Shown here: positions 39,462 through 50,373 of the stretch, one piece after another | Layout: the number at the start of each line of letters is the position of its first letter | Numbering within the stretch: the stretch's first letter is position 1 | Source: Ruminococcus sp. | GTDB lineage: Bacteria > Bacillota > Clostridia > Oscillospirales > Ruminococcaceae | DNA length: 64,000 bases | Direction of reading: 5' to 3' | Assembly (NCBI GenBank): GCA_017622925.1 | Contig: JAGAQC010000034.1 | Location: 1-64,000, forward strand | Program-made: the position numbers and the translations under genes | Notes under the pieces: model-generated | Seen by the model: only the letters and a program-made list of their open reading frames with translations | Told to the model about the DNA's origin: nothing | Database searches by the model: none

Positions 39462-41482
39462 GAGACACCGCTAAGGAATTTTTAAATGAGCTTATCCGTC
39501 TGAACATTACCCGTGAGGACATAGAGACTTCAAAGGGCGTTTTTGCCGCATGCCCCGACGTCAGGGATACTTTGGGCAACCCTCTTGTGACCCTTGACGA
39601 AAAAAGGGCTGTCATCAAGCGTATTTTCCCAAAGGCTCTTGAAAGACCCTTTGTGAACGCCGCAAAATCGGGTCTTATAGGCGAGCTTGACGAGATATTC
39701 GAGACTTATCTGGACGTTCTGCTGGAAAAGCAGGGCAGTATTAAGGCTGTAGTCCGCTATGTCACGCCGCTTACGGAAAGTCAGCAGGCGGAGCTTCGCA
39801 AGTTTATCATGGAAAAGTTCACCAAAGACGAGGTGGACATTGAATATAAACACGACCCCGACATAATCGGCGGCTTTATCCTCAATGCAGGCGATGTGGA
39901 ATATGACCGCAGCTACCGCACAAGTCTGCGAGCTATTCGTGAAACGCTCCGCAAAAAGGCGAACGATACTTCCGAAGCAAGCGGCAAGGGCATAAAGTCA
40001 GGGGACATTATATCTGTCCTCAAAACCGAAGTCAGGGATTTCGAGGTGCGTTCGGGAGCTTCCGAAACGGGATTCATCGTCCGTTTGGGGGACGGTATCG
40101 CCCGAGTTCACGGCATGAGCGGCGTTATGTACGGCGAGCTTGTGGAATTTGAAACGGGTATACGGGGAATCGTTCAGAACCTTGAAGAAAACTACGTCGG
40201 AGTAGTTCTTTTGGGCGACGACCACGGTCTTACGGAAGGCTCTACGGCTGTCAGAACGGGAAAGCGAGCAGGTATCGGCGTAAGCGATGAAATGCTCGGA
40301 CGCGTTGTGGACGCTCTCGGTTCGCCTATAGACGGTCTCGGTCCGATACACGCCGAGGACTACTTCCCTATCGAAAGAGAAGCCCCCGGAGTTATCGAGA
40401 GAAAGCCCGTAAGCGTACCTTTGCAGACGGGTATACTTGCCATTGACTCCATGTTCCCTATCGGCAGAGGTCAGCGTGAGCTTATCATCGGCGACCGACA
40501 GACGGGCAAGACCTCTATCGCTATCGACACTATCATAAATCAAAAGGGACAGGACGTTATCTGCGTTTACGCCGCTATAGGTCAGAAGTCCTCTACCGTT
40601 GCTCAGGTAGTAAACACGCTGAAAAAATACGGCGCGATGGATTATTCCGTCGTTGTTGCGGCGTCCGCTTCCGAGCCTGCTCCTTTCCAGTATATTGCGC
40701 CGTATTCAGCTACGGCTATCGCAGAATATTTCATGTCAAAGGGAAAAGACGTTCTTATAGTATACGACGACCTTTCCAAACATGCCGTGGCGTATCGTGC
40801 CATGTCGCTGCTGCTCCATCGTCCGCCCGGACGAGAAGCGTACCCCGGCGACGTTTTCTATCTGCATTCAAGACTTCTGGAGCGTTCGAGCCGTCTTGAC
40901 GACGAACACGGCGGCGGCTCTCTTACGGCTCTCCCTATCATCGAAACGCTTGCAGGCGATATTTCGGCATATATCCCCACAAATGTAATTTCTATCACAG
41001 ACGGTCAGATATTCCTTGAAAGCGAGCTTTTCAATTCGGGTCAACGACCTGCGGTGAACTACGGTCTGTCCGTATCCCGTGTAGGCGGCGCGGCTCAGAC
41101 AAAGGCTATGAAAAAAGCTGCCGGAAATCTCCGTATCGACTTGGCTCAGTTCAAGGAAATGGAGATATTCACTCAGTTCTCCTCCGAGCTTGACCCTGCT
41201 ACGGCGGAACTTCTTGCTCACGGTCATATGCTTACGGAACTCCTGAAACAGCCGCTTTATAATCCGCATCCGCATTATGAGCAGGTAATACTCCTCTATG
41301 CGGCACAGCACGGACTTTTCAGCCATGTATCGCCGAAAGAGCTTAAAACCTACGTTTCCGAGCTTATGAGCTACATCGACAGCTTCGGTCAGGATATTAT
41401 CACGGAGCTTGAAGAAAAACGTGTTCTCACCGACGATCTCACAGAACGTATCGAAAAGATCATCGCCGCATTTGAGGAATAA
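39458..41482 (+). CDS. atpHA: ATP synthase delta-alpha fusion protein
   Basis: 674 residues in one uninterrupted frame. Residues 1-170 are a complete delta subunit ([53 protein letters not shown]). A short linker ([17 protein letters not shown]) leads into alpha from about 185: [20 protein letters not shown], Walker [14 protein letters not shown] (about 345), [28 protein letters not shown], and a normal C-terminus. Usually these are two genes. The usual F1 ratio is three alpha to one delta, so the fusion alters stoichiometry unless alpha is also made alone. Confidence 0.93.
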   Translation: MRDTAKEFLNELIRLNITREDIETSKGVFAACPDVRDTLGNPLVTLDEKRAVIKRIFPKALERPFVNAAKSGLIGELDEIFETYLDVLLEKQGSIKAVVRYVTPLTESQQAELRKFIMEKFTKDEVDIEYKHDPDIIGGFILNAGDVEYDRSYRTSLRAIRETLRKKANDTSEASGKGIKSGDIISVLKTEVRDFEVRSGASETGFIVRLGDGIARVHGMSGVMYGELVEFETGIRGIVQNLEENYVGVVLLGDDHGLTEGSTAVRTGKRAGIGVSDEMLGRVVDALGSPIDGLGPIHAEDYFPIEREAPGVIERKPVSVPLQTGILAIDSMFPIGRGQRELIIGDRQTGKTSIAIDTIINQKGQDVICVYAAIGQKSSTVAQVVNTLKKYGAMDYSVVVAASASEPAPFQYIAPYSATAIAEYFMSKGKDVLIVYDDLSKHAVAYRAMSLLLHRPPGREAYPGDVFYLHSRLLERSSRLDDEHGGGSLTALPIIETLAGDISAYIPTNVISITDGQIFLESELFNSGQRPAVNYGLSVSRVGGAAQTKAMKKAAGNLRIDLAQFKEMEIFTQFSSELDPATAELLAHGHMLTELLKQPLYNPHPHYEQVILLYAAQHGLFSHVSPKELKTYVSELMSYIDSFGQDIITELEEKRVLTDDLTERIEKIIAAFEE

Positions 41483-41491
41483 GGTGATACT

Positions 41492-42400
41492 ATGCCCAAT
41501 ATCAGAGAAATACGTGAAAGAATAGAGAGCATAAAGCAGATACTCAAAATAACAAACGCAATGTATCTTATTTCTTCTTCAAAGCTTAAAAAGGCGCGAA
41601 AGGCTCTCGATTCCACCGAGCCTTACTTCTATAAGCTTCAGGAGACTGTCGAAAGCGTTCTCGAACATACGCCCCACATGCGCCAGCTGTACTTCGACAG
41701 GCGTTCAAGCATTCCCGAAGAACAGCGAAAAAAAGGCTATATCGTCATTACGGGCGATAAGGGACTGTGCGGCAGCTACAATCACAATATTCTTAAATAT
41801 ACCGAGGAAAAACTCGATGCAGCCGCCGATCTCGGCAGCTGCTACCTCTTTGTAATGGGACAGGTCGGACGTATGTACTTCCAACGCAGGATAAGATCGG
41901 GCAGAAAGGCTTACGTTGACGGCGAATTTCTCTATACTACGCAGAATCCTACGCTTTACCGTGCAGGAGAGATCGCTGATATTGTCCTTGAAAAATTCAA
42001 AAACGGCGAGCTTGACGAAGTGAGCCTGCTGTATACGGATATGGTGACTTCGGGCAAACAGGAAGTCCGCACCGTTCGGCTGCTCCCGTTCGAGCGCAGA
42101 CACTTCGGCAAGGCTGAGGACGGAACGATGAAAAAGCTCCCGAAAGCATCTTTTGTGCCGTCCCCCGAAAAGGTAATGGACTATCTTATACCGAACTACG
42201 CCAAGGGTATCATTTACGGCGCAATGGTAGAGGCGTTCTGCTGCGAACAGCATTCGAGAATGACCGCTATGGACGCCGCAACGACAAGCGCAAAGGACAT
42301 GATACGGGAGCTGTCGCTGTTGTACAACCGAGCAAGACAGGCGGCGATAACTCAGGAGATCACCGAGGTCTGCGGAGGTGCGGCTTCTGTTGGTGAATAA
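41492..42400 (+). CDS. atpG: ATP synthase subunit gamma
   Basis: 302 residues. Central shaft. N-terminal IREIRERIESIKQILKITNAM and C-terminal helix SRMTAMDAATTSAKDMIREL...QEITEV are conserved. The middle ITGDKGLCGSYN is also typical. Slightly longer than the usual 285 residues. 9 bp after the fusion gene, AAGGTGAT site. Confidence 0.95.
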   Translation: MPNIREIRERIESIKQILKITNAMYLISSSKLKKARKALDSTEPYFYKLQETVESVLEHTPHMRQLYFDRRSSIPEEQRKKGYIVITGDKGLCGSYNHNILKYTEEKLDAAADLGSCYLFVMGQVGRMYFQRRIRSGRKAYVDGEFLYTTQNPTLYRAGEIADIVLEKFKNGELDEVSLLYTDMVTSGKQEVRTVRLLPFERRHFGKAEDGTMKKLPKASFVPSPEKVMDYLIPNYAKGIIYGAMVEAFCCEQHSRMTAMDAATTSAKDMIRELSLLYNRARQAAITQEITEVCGGAASVGE

Positions 42401-42448
42401 TAATGTTAGTTTAGCAGGAACTATGTCAACGCTATTAGATTAAGGGAA

Positions 42449-42630
42449 CTAACATCGGGATTCCAAAGGGACGGTGTCCCTTTGGCGGAGTCCAGAGGCA
42501 GCGCCTCTGGTGGGGTGCGGGGCGAAGCCCTGCATAGCGTTTAAGCGCTCCGCAAAGGGTGAATTTCAAAACAGTCCACAGGACTGTTTTGAAAGAGGGA
42601 ACGCCCTGCAAGAGAGGGCGTTCCCTTAGC
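42449..42630 (+). repeat. Five-hairpin intergenic element (family A), copy 4, inside the atp operon
   Basis: Begins taacatcgggattccaaagg and ends agagggcgttccctta. All five palindromes are present; the variable stem is caaaacagtcc...ggactgttttg. It fills most of the 325-bp gap between atpG and atpD. No promoter was recognised in the remaining 90 bp, so atpD is probably read through from atpG. Confidence 0.85.
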
Positions 42631-42675
42631 AAAGACAGGGCGTTCTGTTTCCTTAATAAACAAAATCTCTGCTAA

Positions 42676-44124
<1,449 letters not shown>

Positions 44125-44125
44125 T

Positions 44126-44536
44126 ATGGCTAAAACTTTTTACCTTGAAATAATCGCCTCCGACCGCATTTTCTTTCAGGGGGACTGCGAGCATCTTGTA
44201 ATAACGGCGATAGACGGCTTGCTCGGCATACTTGCAGGACACGAGCCGCTTGTCACCTCTCTGCCTACGGGCGAACTTAAATACATGGTGGACGGCGAAT
44301 GGAAGCATGCCGCAATATCCGAGGGATTTATAGAGGTAATGCCCGATAAGGCGGTAATTCTTGCGGATTCCTGCGAACTTCCCGAGGAGATAGACATAAA
44401 ACGCGCGGAGGAAGCAAAAGAACGCGCCGAGGAAATGCTCCGTCAGCAGCAAAGTATTCGTGAATATTACGAAACTCAGGCGGCTCTCAACCGCGCCATG
44501 AACCGCCTTAAAGTATCGCAGAAGCATTTTCGATGA
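44126..44536 (+). CDS. atpC: ATP synthase subunit epsilon
   Basis: 136 residues. N-terminal beta sandwich (FYLEIIASDRIFFQGDCEHLVI; GLLGILAGHEPLVT) and a C-terminal helical hairpin (IDIKRAEEAKERAEEMLRQQ). ATG 44126 is preferred on family length; GTG 44117 overlapping atpD is an alternative. Last gene of the operon. Confidence 0.93.
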   Translation: MAKTFYLEIIASDRIFFQGDCEHLVITAIDGLLGILAGHEPLVTSLPTGELKYMVDGEWKHAAISEGFIEVMPDKAVILADSCELPEEIDIKRAEEAKERAEEMLRQQQSIREYYETQAALNRAMNRLKVSQKHFR

Positions 44537-44552
44537 AAATTTATTGGGAATT

Positions 44553-44729
44553 AAGGAAGCACTGATTAAATATGGTGCGTCAGATGTGCAGTCAGATTTT
44601 TTGTCAGCTTGCATAAAAACGACACAGGCATACTTTGTGTATGGCAAGGAGTTTTTGTGTAATATGACAGAAAATATGCAAGCAGATGACGTGCCAAGCT
44701 AAAAGCGGTATTTAATCAGTGATTCCTTG
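44553..44729 (+). repeat. Hairpin-core element, copy 5
   Basis: 177 bp. Terminal arms aaggaagcactgattaaata and its near complement at 44710-44729. Core GCATAC-tttgt-GTATGG, the same stem as other copies with a changed loop. It lies in the gene-free stretch 44537-44893 between atpC and the secD promoter. Confidence 0.75.
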
Positions 44730-44800
44730 GGCATTATGTATCAAAATTACGCTGTAATTTGTGCAATATCTCAAAATATACGCAGTTGCTATTGTTATAC

Positions 44801-44829
44801 TTGACTTTTTTCTTAAAATATTGTAAAAT
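44801..44829 (+). promoter_or_regulatory. Promoter for secDF
   Basis: TTGACT at 44801-44806, 17-bp spacer, TAAAAT at 44824-44829. Leader about 55 nt. Confidence 0.7.
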
Positions 44830-44893
44830 AATAGTAATTGTCACAGACAAAAAATAAAGGTCGTCAGACCGAAATATTTAGGAGGCAAAAGAC

Positions 44894-46321
44894 GTGAAAA
44901 AGATCCACAAATCAACTTTCTTCATTGTCGTTGCTTTTATTGCGTTGTTCGCAGTCTCCGCTGTTACAGGCTTTGATTATTTTTACGGCGATAAAAATAC
45001 TACCGTCGTAAAAGGCGTTGACGATATCCGTCTTGGTATTGACATACAGGGCGGCGTTGACGTTACTTTCGCCCCTGCGGACGACTACGACGCTACCGAC
45101 GAACAGCTTGACGCTGCCACTGAGACTATCAAGACCCGTCTTAGTTCTCTCGGTATCAACGACAACGAGATATACAGCGACCACAAATCAGACCGTATTA
45201 TCGTCCGTTTCCCGTGGCAGGCAGGCGAAAGCGAATACGATGCCGGAGCTGCCGTAAAGGAACTCGGCGAAATGGCTGAACTTACTTTCCGCAAGGGTAC
45301 GGATTCCGAGACCGATGCGGACGGAAACGTTATCCCTACAGGCGAACTCGTCCTCAGCGGCGCAGACATCGAAAGCGCGGACTACATTCAGCAGCCCGAC
45401 AGCAACGGCGATCTGGAATGGGTAGTTTCCCTCAAACTCAGTCAGAATAACGGCGAAGAAAAAAGCGGTTCGCAGAAGTTTGCAGAAGCTACCGCCGAAC
45501 TTGCGGGAACGAACACTCCGATCTCTATCTGGATGGACAATACCATGATCTCCTATCCTACGGTAAACAATGCCATAACCGACGGAAACGCTGTTATTAC
45601 GGGAAATTTCACCAGCGAATCCGCCAAAAAGCTTGCAGATCAGATAAATTCGGGCGCGCTTCCCTTTAAAATGGAAACGACAAGCTTCAAGACCATTTCC
45701 GCTACTATGGGAGAGGGTTCTCTTGACGCTATTATCCTTGCCGCATTCATTGCCTTTGCTTTCATTGCGGTATATATGATCGTACTTTACAGAGTCCCCG
45801 GCTTTGTGGCTGTTATCGCCATTGTCGGACAGATCGCAGGTACTCTTGCGGCTGTTACGGGTTGGTTCGGCTTTATGCCCGGCTCTACGCTTACTATCCC
45901 CGGTATCGCAGGTATCATTCTTTCCATTGGTATGGGCGTTGACGCAAATATCATCACGGGCGAACGAATCAAGGAAGAACTGCATTCGGGCAAGTCTCTC
46001 GATTCGGCTATACGTGTTGCGTATAAGCGCGCGTTCTCCGCTATCCTTGACGGAAACATCACAAACGTTATCATCGCTATCATTCTTATGGGCGCGTTCG
46101 GAGTTCCTTCAAGCTTCTTCTCGAAGATACTCAACAGTACGGTATTCCGTATGTTCGGCGCAACCACAGAGGGCGTTGTTTACTCGTTCGGCTTCACACT
46201 CCTTGTAGGCGTTGTCTGCAACTTTGTTTTCGGCGTATTCGCTTCAAGACTTATGGTCACGGCGCTTTCAAAGTTCAAGGCGTTCCAGAACAGAAAGCTT
46301 TACGGAGGTGATGTCAAGTGA
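44894..46321 (+). CDS. secD: Protein translocase subunit SecD
   Basis: 475 residues from GTG 44894 with AGGAGG upstream. One N-terminal span, the P1 domain (LGIDIQGGVDVTF; DKIIVRFPWQ-like DRIIVRFPWQ), then six segments with MGVDANIITGERIKEELHSG near the fourth to fifth span. Helps SecYEG complete protein export using the proton gradient. Overlaps secF by 4 bp. Confidence 0.95.
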   Translation: MKKIHKSTFFIVVAFIALFAVSAVTGFDYFYGDKNTTVVKGVDDIRLGIDIQGGVDVTFAPADDYDATDEQLDAATETIKTRLSSLGINDNEIYSDHKSDRIIVRFPWQAGESEYDAGAAVKELGEMAELTFRKGTDSETDADGNVIPTGELVLSGADIESADYIQQPDSNGDLEWVVSLKLSQNNGEEKSGSQKFAEATAELAGTNTPISIWMDNTMISYPTVNNAITDGNAVITGNFTSESAKKLADQINSGALPFKMETTSFKTISATMGEGSLDAIILAAFIAFAFIAVYMIVLYRVPGFVAVIAIVGQIAGTLAAVTGWFGFMPGSTLTIPGIAGIILSIGMGVDANIITGERIKEELHSGKSLDSAIRVAYKRAFSAILDGNITNVIIAIILMGAFGVPSSFFSKILNSTVFRMFGATTEGVVYSFGFTLLVGVVCNFVFGVFASRLMVTALSKFKAFQNRKLYGGDVK

Positions 46322-47289
46322 GTAAGAACAATAAAAAGACCACAGCTCCTGCCGTAACGGGAAAAATCTACGATTTCTGCTCAAAGAAAAGGCTTATCCT
46401 CATAGTTGCGGTATGCGTTGTCATCGCTCTCCTTGCAGGTATCATCATCAGAGGAGTTAATCTCGCGATCGAATTTAAGGGCGGCACAATGCTGACCTAT
46501 TCGTACACGGGCGACATCGACAAAAATCAGCTTAAATCTGCGGCTGAGGAGATCGTAAGCGTTCCCGTCAACATACGAACAGGCGAAAGCCTTGATGACA
46601 GCGGCTATCAGGTAACATTGTCGTTCACATCGAAAGACGGTCTTAACGCCGACAGACAGTTTGAGCTTAACGAAGCTCTTACAGAGAAGTTCCCCGACAA
46701 TCAGCTTGAACTTTTCGATTCCAACGATGTAAGCCCTGCTTCGGGACGTGAATTTCTCTTAAAGTGCCTTGTAGCTATGATTTTGGCTGCTTTGCTCATT
46801 ATCATCTACATTGCTCTGCGATTCAAAAAGATCGGCGGCTGGTCGGCAGGCGTATGCTCTATTTTCGCTCTCTGCCACGACCTTGCGGCGGCTCTTGCAG
46901 CTTCAATAATCTTCGGCTTTGAGTTCAACGCAAATATCGTTGCGGTAATTCTTACGATACTCGGTTATTCTATCAACAATACTATCGTTATTTACGACAG
47001 AATAAGAGAAAACAGGGCGCTTTATCCCAAGGCTTCCCTGAATGAGCTTATCAACATGGGCTGCTCGCAGTCCCTCAGACGTTCGATAAGAACTTCTGTC
47101 ACCACCATCGGCACTATGGTCGTAATATCCGTAGTTGTTCTCATAAGCGGCTACACTTCGCTGCTCAGCTTCTCTGTTCCGCTTATCTTCGGTCTTATTT
47201 CGGGTACTTATTCTTCTATCTTTGTTGCTCCCGTAACATGGTCTTGGTGGAAAGGCAGAAAACCCGCTCAGAACGATAAGAAAAATTAA
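46318..47289 (+). CDS. secF: Protein translocase subunit SecF
   Basis: 323 residues from GTG 46318, overlapping secD. First span, a small periplasmic-side domain with LAIEFKGGTMLTY, then five spans with ILGYSINNTIVIYDRIRENR, the SecF signature. Partner of SecD. Confidence 0.95.
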   Translation: MSKNNKKTTAPAVTGKIYDFCSKKRLILIVAVCVVIALLAGIIIRGVNLAIEFKGGTMLTYSYTGDIDKNQLKSAAEEIVSVPVNIRTGESLDDSGYQVTLSFTSKDGLNADRQFELNEALTEKFPDNQLELFDSNDVSPASGREFLLKCLVAMILAALLIIIYIALRFKKIGGWSAGVCSIFALCHDLAAALAASIIFGFEFNANIVAVILTILGYSINNTIVIYDRIRENRALYPKASLNELINMGCSQSLRRSIRTSVTTIGTMVVISVVVLISGYTSLLSFSVPLIFGLISGTYSSIFVAPVTWSWWKGRKPAQNDKKN

Positions 47290-47590
47290 ATCCTTTTCCG
47301 CACTTGTTGCAATTTTGAAGCTTTTATGACATAAGCGGAGTGTCGCTTCACCCCAAAATTCGGATATATTGTTATTGTGATTCTATATTTATATTGTTCC
47401 TGCAATTTTCCCGATGTAGGGACACGGCGTGCCGTGTCCGCTCAAATAAATTGCAGGAACATATAATTATAGGTAGAAGCACACAGCCGAAATAACGATA
47501 TATCCGTATTTTTTATGTATCACCTAATGCTGCGTGCGGACACGGCACGCCGTGTCCCTACATCGGGGAATTGTTTTTGACCCGTTGTTG
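47288..47590 (+). repeat. Long nested-hairpin repeat (family C), upstream copy
   Basis: About 300 bp with nested inverted pairs: cggatatattgttat / ataacgatatatccg, tgttcctgcaattt / aaattgcaggaaca, and gatgtagggacacggc...gccgtgtccctacatc. A second copy in the same direction lies at 49874-50288, so the repeats flank the 47869-49817 gene cassette. Starts just after secF in the gene-free stretch 47290-47868. Confidence 0.85.
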
Positions 47591-47641
47591 CGGTTTAGGT
47601 TTAAATTCTAATTTATGTGAGTAATCGAATTTTAACAACAA

Positions 47642-47681
47642 GCCCGAAAGCAGTTTACCAAACTACTTTCGGGCATTTTCT
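47642..47681 (+). terminator. Intrinsic terminator after secDF
   Basis: GCCCGAAAGcAGTTT / AAACTaCTTTCGGGC with loop acc-type and attttct tail. Strong stem. Confidence 0.8.
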
Positions 47682-47809
47682 ATATGCGTATCTAACTGAG
47701 AACGTTTTTTTGCCGAAATTTTTACTGTTCACAAGCATGGAAAATCGTCCCTAATTACGAAATTTCATAAAATGCAACCAATATTAACATTGATGTTACT
47801 TTTTATTGG

Positions 47810-47838
47810 TTGACGTAACATTTTCTCTGTGATATAAT
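47810..47838 (+). promoter_or_regulatory. Promoter and possible operator of the regulator-ABC cassette
   Basis: TTGACG at 47810-47815, 17-bp spacer, TATAAT at 47833-47838. TGTTAC just upstream (near 47794) and GTAACA within the spacer form an inverted pair that could be an autoregulatory operator. Confidence 0.7.
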
Positions 47839-47868
47839 CTAAATATAACATTAAAGGACGTGATAATA

Positions 47869-48318
47869 ATGGCGGCAGAATTCAGCAGGCTGAAAATGTT
47901 CCGCAGACAAAGCGGCTTTACACAAGAGGATATTGCCGAAAAACTCGGAGTTTCCCGACAAGCCGTTGCAAAATGGGAACGGGGCGAAAGCATGCCCGAC
48001 ATAGAAAGCTGCATCAAATTGGCGGATATTTACCAGACTACAGTCGATATGCTCGTGCGGAACATCGGCACGGAAGATCACACCGAGGACGGCAAGCATA
48101 TTTTCGGCTTAACAAGGCTGAACTCAAAGGGACAAATTACGCTCCCTGTAAGCTGCCGAAAGACGTTTGGTCTTAAAGAGGGCGATACTCTGCTTGTTCT
48201 CGGAGATGAGGACAGGGGCATCGCTATAGTGAATATCGGCAGCATAGCCGACGGTATCGCAGACGCCGCTAAAAATATGGGCAGTAAAATAAAAAGTCGC
48301 ATAAAGGAAGGCAAGTAA
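47869..48318 (+). CDS. HTH (Xre) - AbrB/SpoVT fusion regulator
   Basis: 149 residues. Residues 5-60 are an Xre-type helix-turn-helix (LKMFRRQSGFTQEDIAEKLGVSRQAVAKWERGES). Residues 80-125 are an AbrB/SpoVT-like swapped-hairpin DNA-binding domain (LNSKGQITLPVSCRKTFGLKEGDTLLVLGDE). Two DNA-binding folds in one small protein. ATG 47869 fits AAAGGA better than GTG 47860. It is directly upstream of, and cotranscribed with, the ABC genes it likely controls. Confidence 0.85.
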   Translation: MAAEFSRLKMFRRQSGFTQEDIAEKLGVSRQAVAKWERGESMPDIESCIKLADIYQTTVDMLVRNIGTEDHTEDGKHIFGLTRLNSKGQITLPVSCRKTFGLKEGDTLLVLGDEDRGIAIVNIGSIADGIADAAKNMGSKIKSRIKEGK

Positions 48319-48319
48319 C

Positions 48320-49054
48320 ATGACCGCAGTTGAAGCAAAAGCTCTTGTTAAAAAATATAAAAATAAGACCGCCGTTGACTCGATAAGCCTGACTGTGGAA
48401 AAGGGAGAGCTTTTCGCGCTTTTAGGCGTGAACGGCGCAGGAAAGACCACGACTATACGCATGCTTTCCTGTTTAAGCGTTCCGACCTCGGGAGAAGCGT
48501 TTATCAACGGTCACAGCTGTATTTCCGAAGCGGAAACGGTCAAGTCGGAAATAGGCATCTCACCGCAGGAGACCTCCGTTGCGGAAAATCTCACCGTCCG
48601 TGAAAATCTTGAATTTATGGCGGCTGTCTACGGCTTTGACAAGGCGAAGATCAAAGAACGTTCCGCCGAAATGATAAAGCTTTTCAGCATGGGAGAAGTG
48701 GAAAACGCCCGCGCAAAAACGCTCTCGGGCGGCTGGAAACGCAAGCTTTCCATTGCAATGGCTCTTATCAGCGAACCAAAGGTGCTTTTTCTTGACGAGC
48801 CTACCCTTGGTCTTGACGTTCTCGCACGCCGTGAGCTGTGGTCGGCTATAGAAACGCTGAAAGGCAAGATAACAGTAATACTCACGACCCACTACATGGA
48901 AGAAGCCGAACGTCTTTCCGACAAGATCGCCATTATGGTAAACGGCAAGATCGCAGCCACGGGCAGTTTAGCCGAACTCGAAAAAATCTCGGGCAGAACG
49001 GGTCTTGAGGACGTATTCGTTGAGATCGCCGAAAGGAGCAGTAAAAATGTTTAA
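48320..49054 (+). CDS. ABC transporter ATP-binding protein
   Basis: 244 residues. Walker A LGVNGAGKTTTIRM (about 38-51), signature TLSGGWKRKLSI, Walker B VLFLDEPTLGLD and H-loop TTHYMEEAERLSDKI. DrrA/NatA-like drug or lipid exporter class. One base separates it from the regulator, and it overlaps the permease by 8 bp. Confidence 0.92.
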   Translation: MTAVEAKALVKKYKNKTAVDSISLTVEKGELFALLGVNGAGKTTTIRMLSCLSVPTSGEAFINGHSCISEAETVKSEIGISPQETSVAENLTVRENLEFMAAVYGFDKAKIKERSAEMIKLFSMGEVENARAKTLSGGWKRKLSIAMALISEPKVLFLDEPTLGLDVLARRELWSAIETLKGKITVILTTHYMEEAERLSDKIAIMVNGKIAATGSLAELEKISGRTGLEDVFVEIAERSSKNV

Positions 49055-49817
49055 GGTAAAAGCATTCGCCGTGAGAAATATCAAGGAGCTTATGCGCGAT
49101 CCGCTCAGCTATATTTTCTGTCTCGGTTTTCCTATCGTTATGCTTGTCGTTATGACGCTGGTAAACGAGAGCATTCCCGAAGAAGCCGGAATGACGATTT
49201 TTCGCATAGATAATTTAGCCGGAGGTATAGCCGTTTTCGGTCAGACGTTTATCATGCTTTTTACTGCGCTGACCGTTTCAAAGGACCGCAGCGGAGCTTT
49301 CCTTATAAGAATGTACGCTTCGCCCATGAGGTCGGCGGACTTTATAGGCGGCTATATTCTGCCTATGACGGCAGTCTCAGCCGTTCAGACGGCGGCGGCT
49401 TTTGCGGCAGCGTTGATAATTTCGCTTATCACAAAAACCTCTCTGAATATTTTGGGACTTCTTGCCGCTGTTGCTGCAACGCTCCCGTCGGCTGTCATGT
49501 TCATAGGCTTTGGACTTCTTTTCGGCTCTCTTTTCAGCGAAAAATCAGCTCCCGGACTTTGCGCCCTGATAATTTCTCTCGGCTCGTTCCTCGGCGGTAT
49601 ATGGTTCGATGCGGAGTCAACGGGCGGCGTTATGCTAAAGCTTTGCAAGTCGCTCCCTTTCTGGTACTGCACCAAAACCGCCCGTTCCGCTGTCGCTCTC
49701 GATCTCAGCTTTGACGAGTTCCTGCTGCCGCTTATTATCGTGCTTATCTGCGCAACGGCTGTTACAGCTTTGGCAGCCCTTTCTTTCAAATCAAAAATGA
49801 AAGCCGACCTTTCTTAG
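49047..49817 (+). CDS. ABC-2 type permease
   Basis: 256 residues with six spans (about 22-40, 62-82, 106-130, 135-158, 167-185, 226-248). The conserved FGQTFIMLFTALTVSKDRSGAFLIRMYASPM segment is typical of DrrB-like permeases. ATG 49047 overlaps the ATPase end. Substrate unknown. Confidence 0.88.
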   Translation: MFKVKAFAVRNIKELMRDPLSYIFCLGFPIVMLVVMTLVNESIPEEAGMTIFRIDNLAGGIAVFGQTFIMLFTALTVSKDRSGAFLIRMYASPMRSADFIGGYILPMTAVSAVQTAAAFAAALIISLITKTSLNILGLLAAVAATLPSAVMFIGFGLLFGSLFSEKSAPGLCALIISLGSFLGGIWFDAESTGGVMLKLCKSLPFWYCTKTARSAVALDLSFDEFLLPLIIVLICATAVTALAALSFKSKMKADLS

Positions 49818-49873
49818 CAGCGTGTCGCTGCACCCTGTGTCACGTGACCGCTCGCAAGCTCGCTAATATTTTT

Positions 49874-50288
49874 AAACTCAAATTCTTTTCCGCGGTTGTT
49901 GCAATTTTGAAACTTTTATGACATAAATGGCGAGCCGCCGCAGCCGATTCACGTTTCCACTCGCAAGCTCGTTAATTTTGCGAAACTCAATTTTTTCCGC
50001 GACTGTTGCAATTTTGAAACTTTTATGACATAAATGGCGTGTCGCTGCACCCAAAAATTCGGATATATTGTTATTTTGGTTGTCTATTTATATTGTTCCT
50101 GCAATTTCCCCGATGTAGGGACACGGCGTGCCGTGTCCGCTCATAAAAATTACAGGAACATATAATTATAGGTAGAAATGCACAGCCGAAATAACGATAT
50201 ATCCGTGCTTTTATGTATCACATAATATTACGTGCGGACACGGCACGCCGTGTCCCTACATCGGGGAATTTTTTTTGAACCGTTTTTT
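49874..50288 (+). repeat. Long nested-hairpin repeat (family C), downstream copy
   Basis: Same order of inverted pairs as at 47288. The first 75 bp (ttttccgcgg...gacataaatgg) are duplicated here, making it longer. It fills the gene-free stretch 49818-50373 apart from the promoter at 50320. Confidence 0.85.
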
Positions 50289-50319
50289 AATTTATACGGA
50301 AAAATTTTTTAGACAATAA

Positions 50320-50348
50320 TTGACAATTGCAGGTAATGATGATATAAT
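50320..50348 (+). promoter_or_regulatory. Promoter for the leucine-rich dockerin protein
   Basis: TTGACA at 50320-50325, 17-bp spacer, TATAAT at 50343-50348, about 25 bp before the start. Confidence 0.85.
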
Positions 50349-50373
50349 AAAATAAAAATCAGGAGGTTTTATA

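Noticed and set aside
44537-44750. A small RNA gene between atpC and secD
   Set aside because: The structure is explained by the hairpin-core element, and no separate promoter/terminator pair was found around it.
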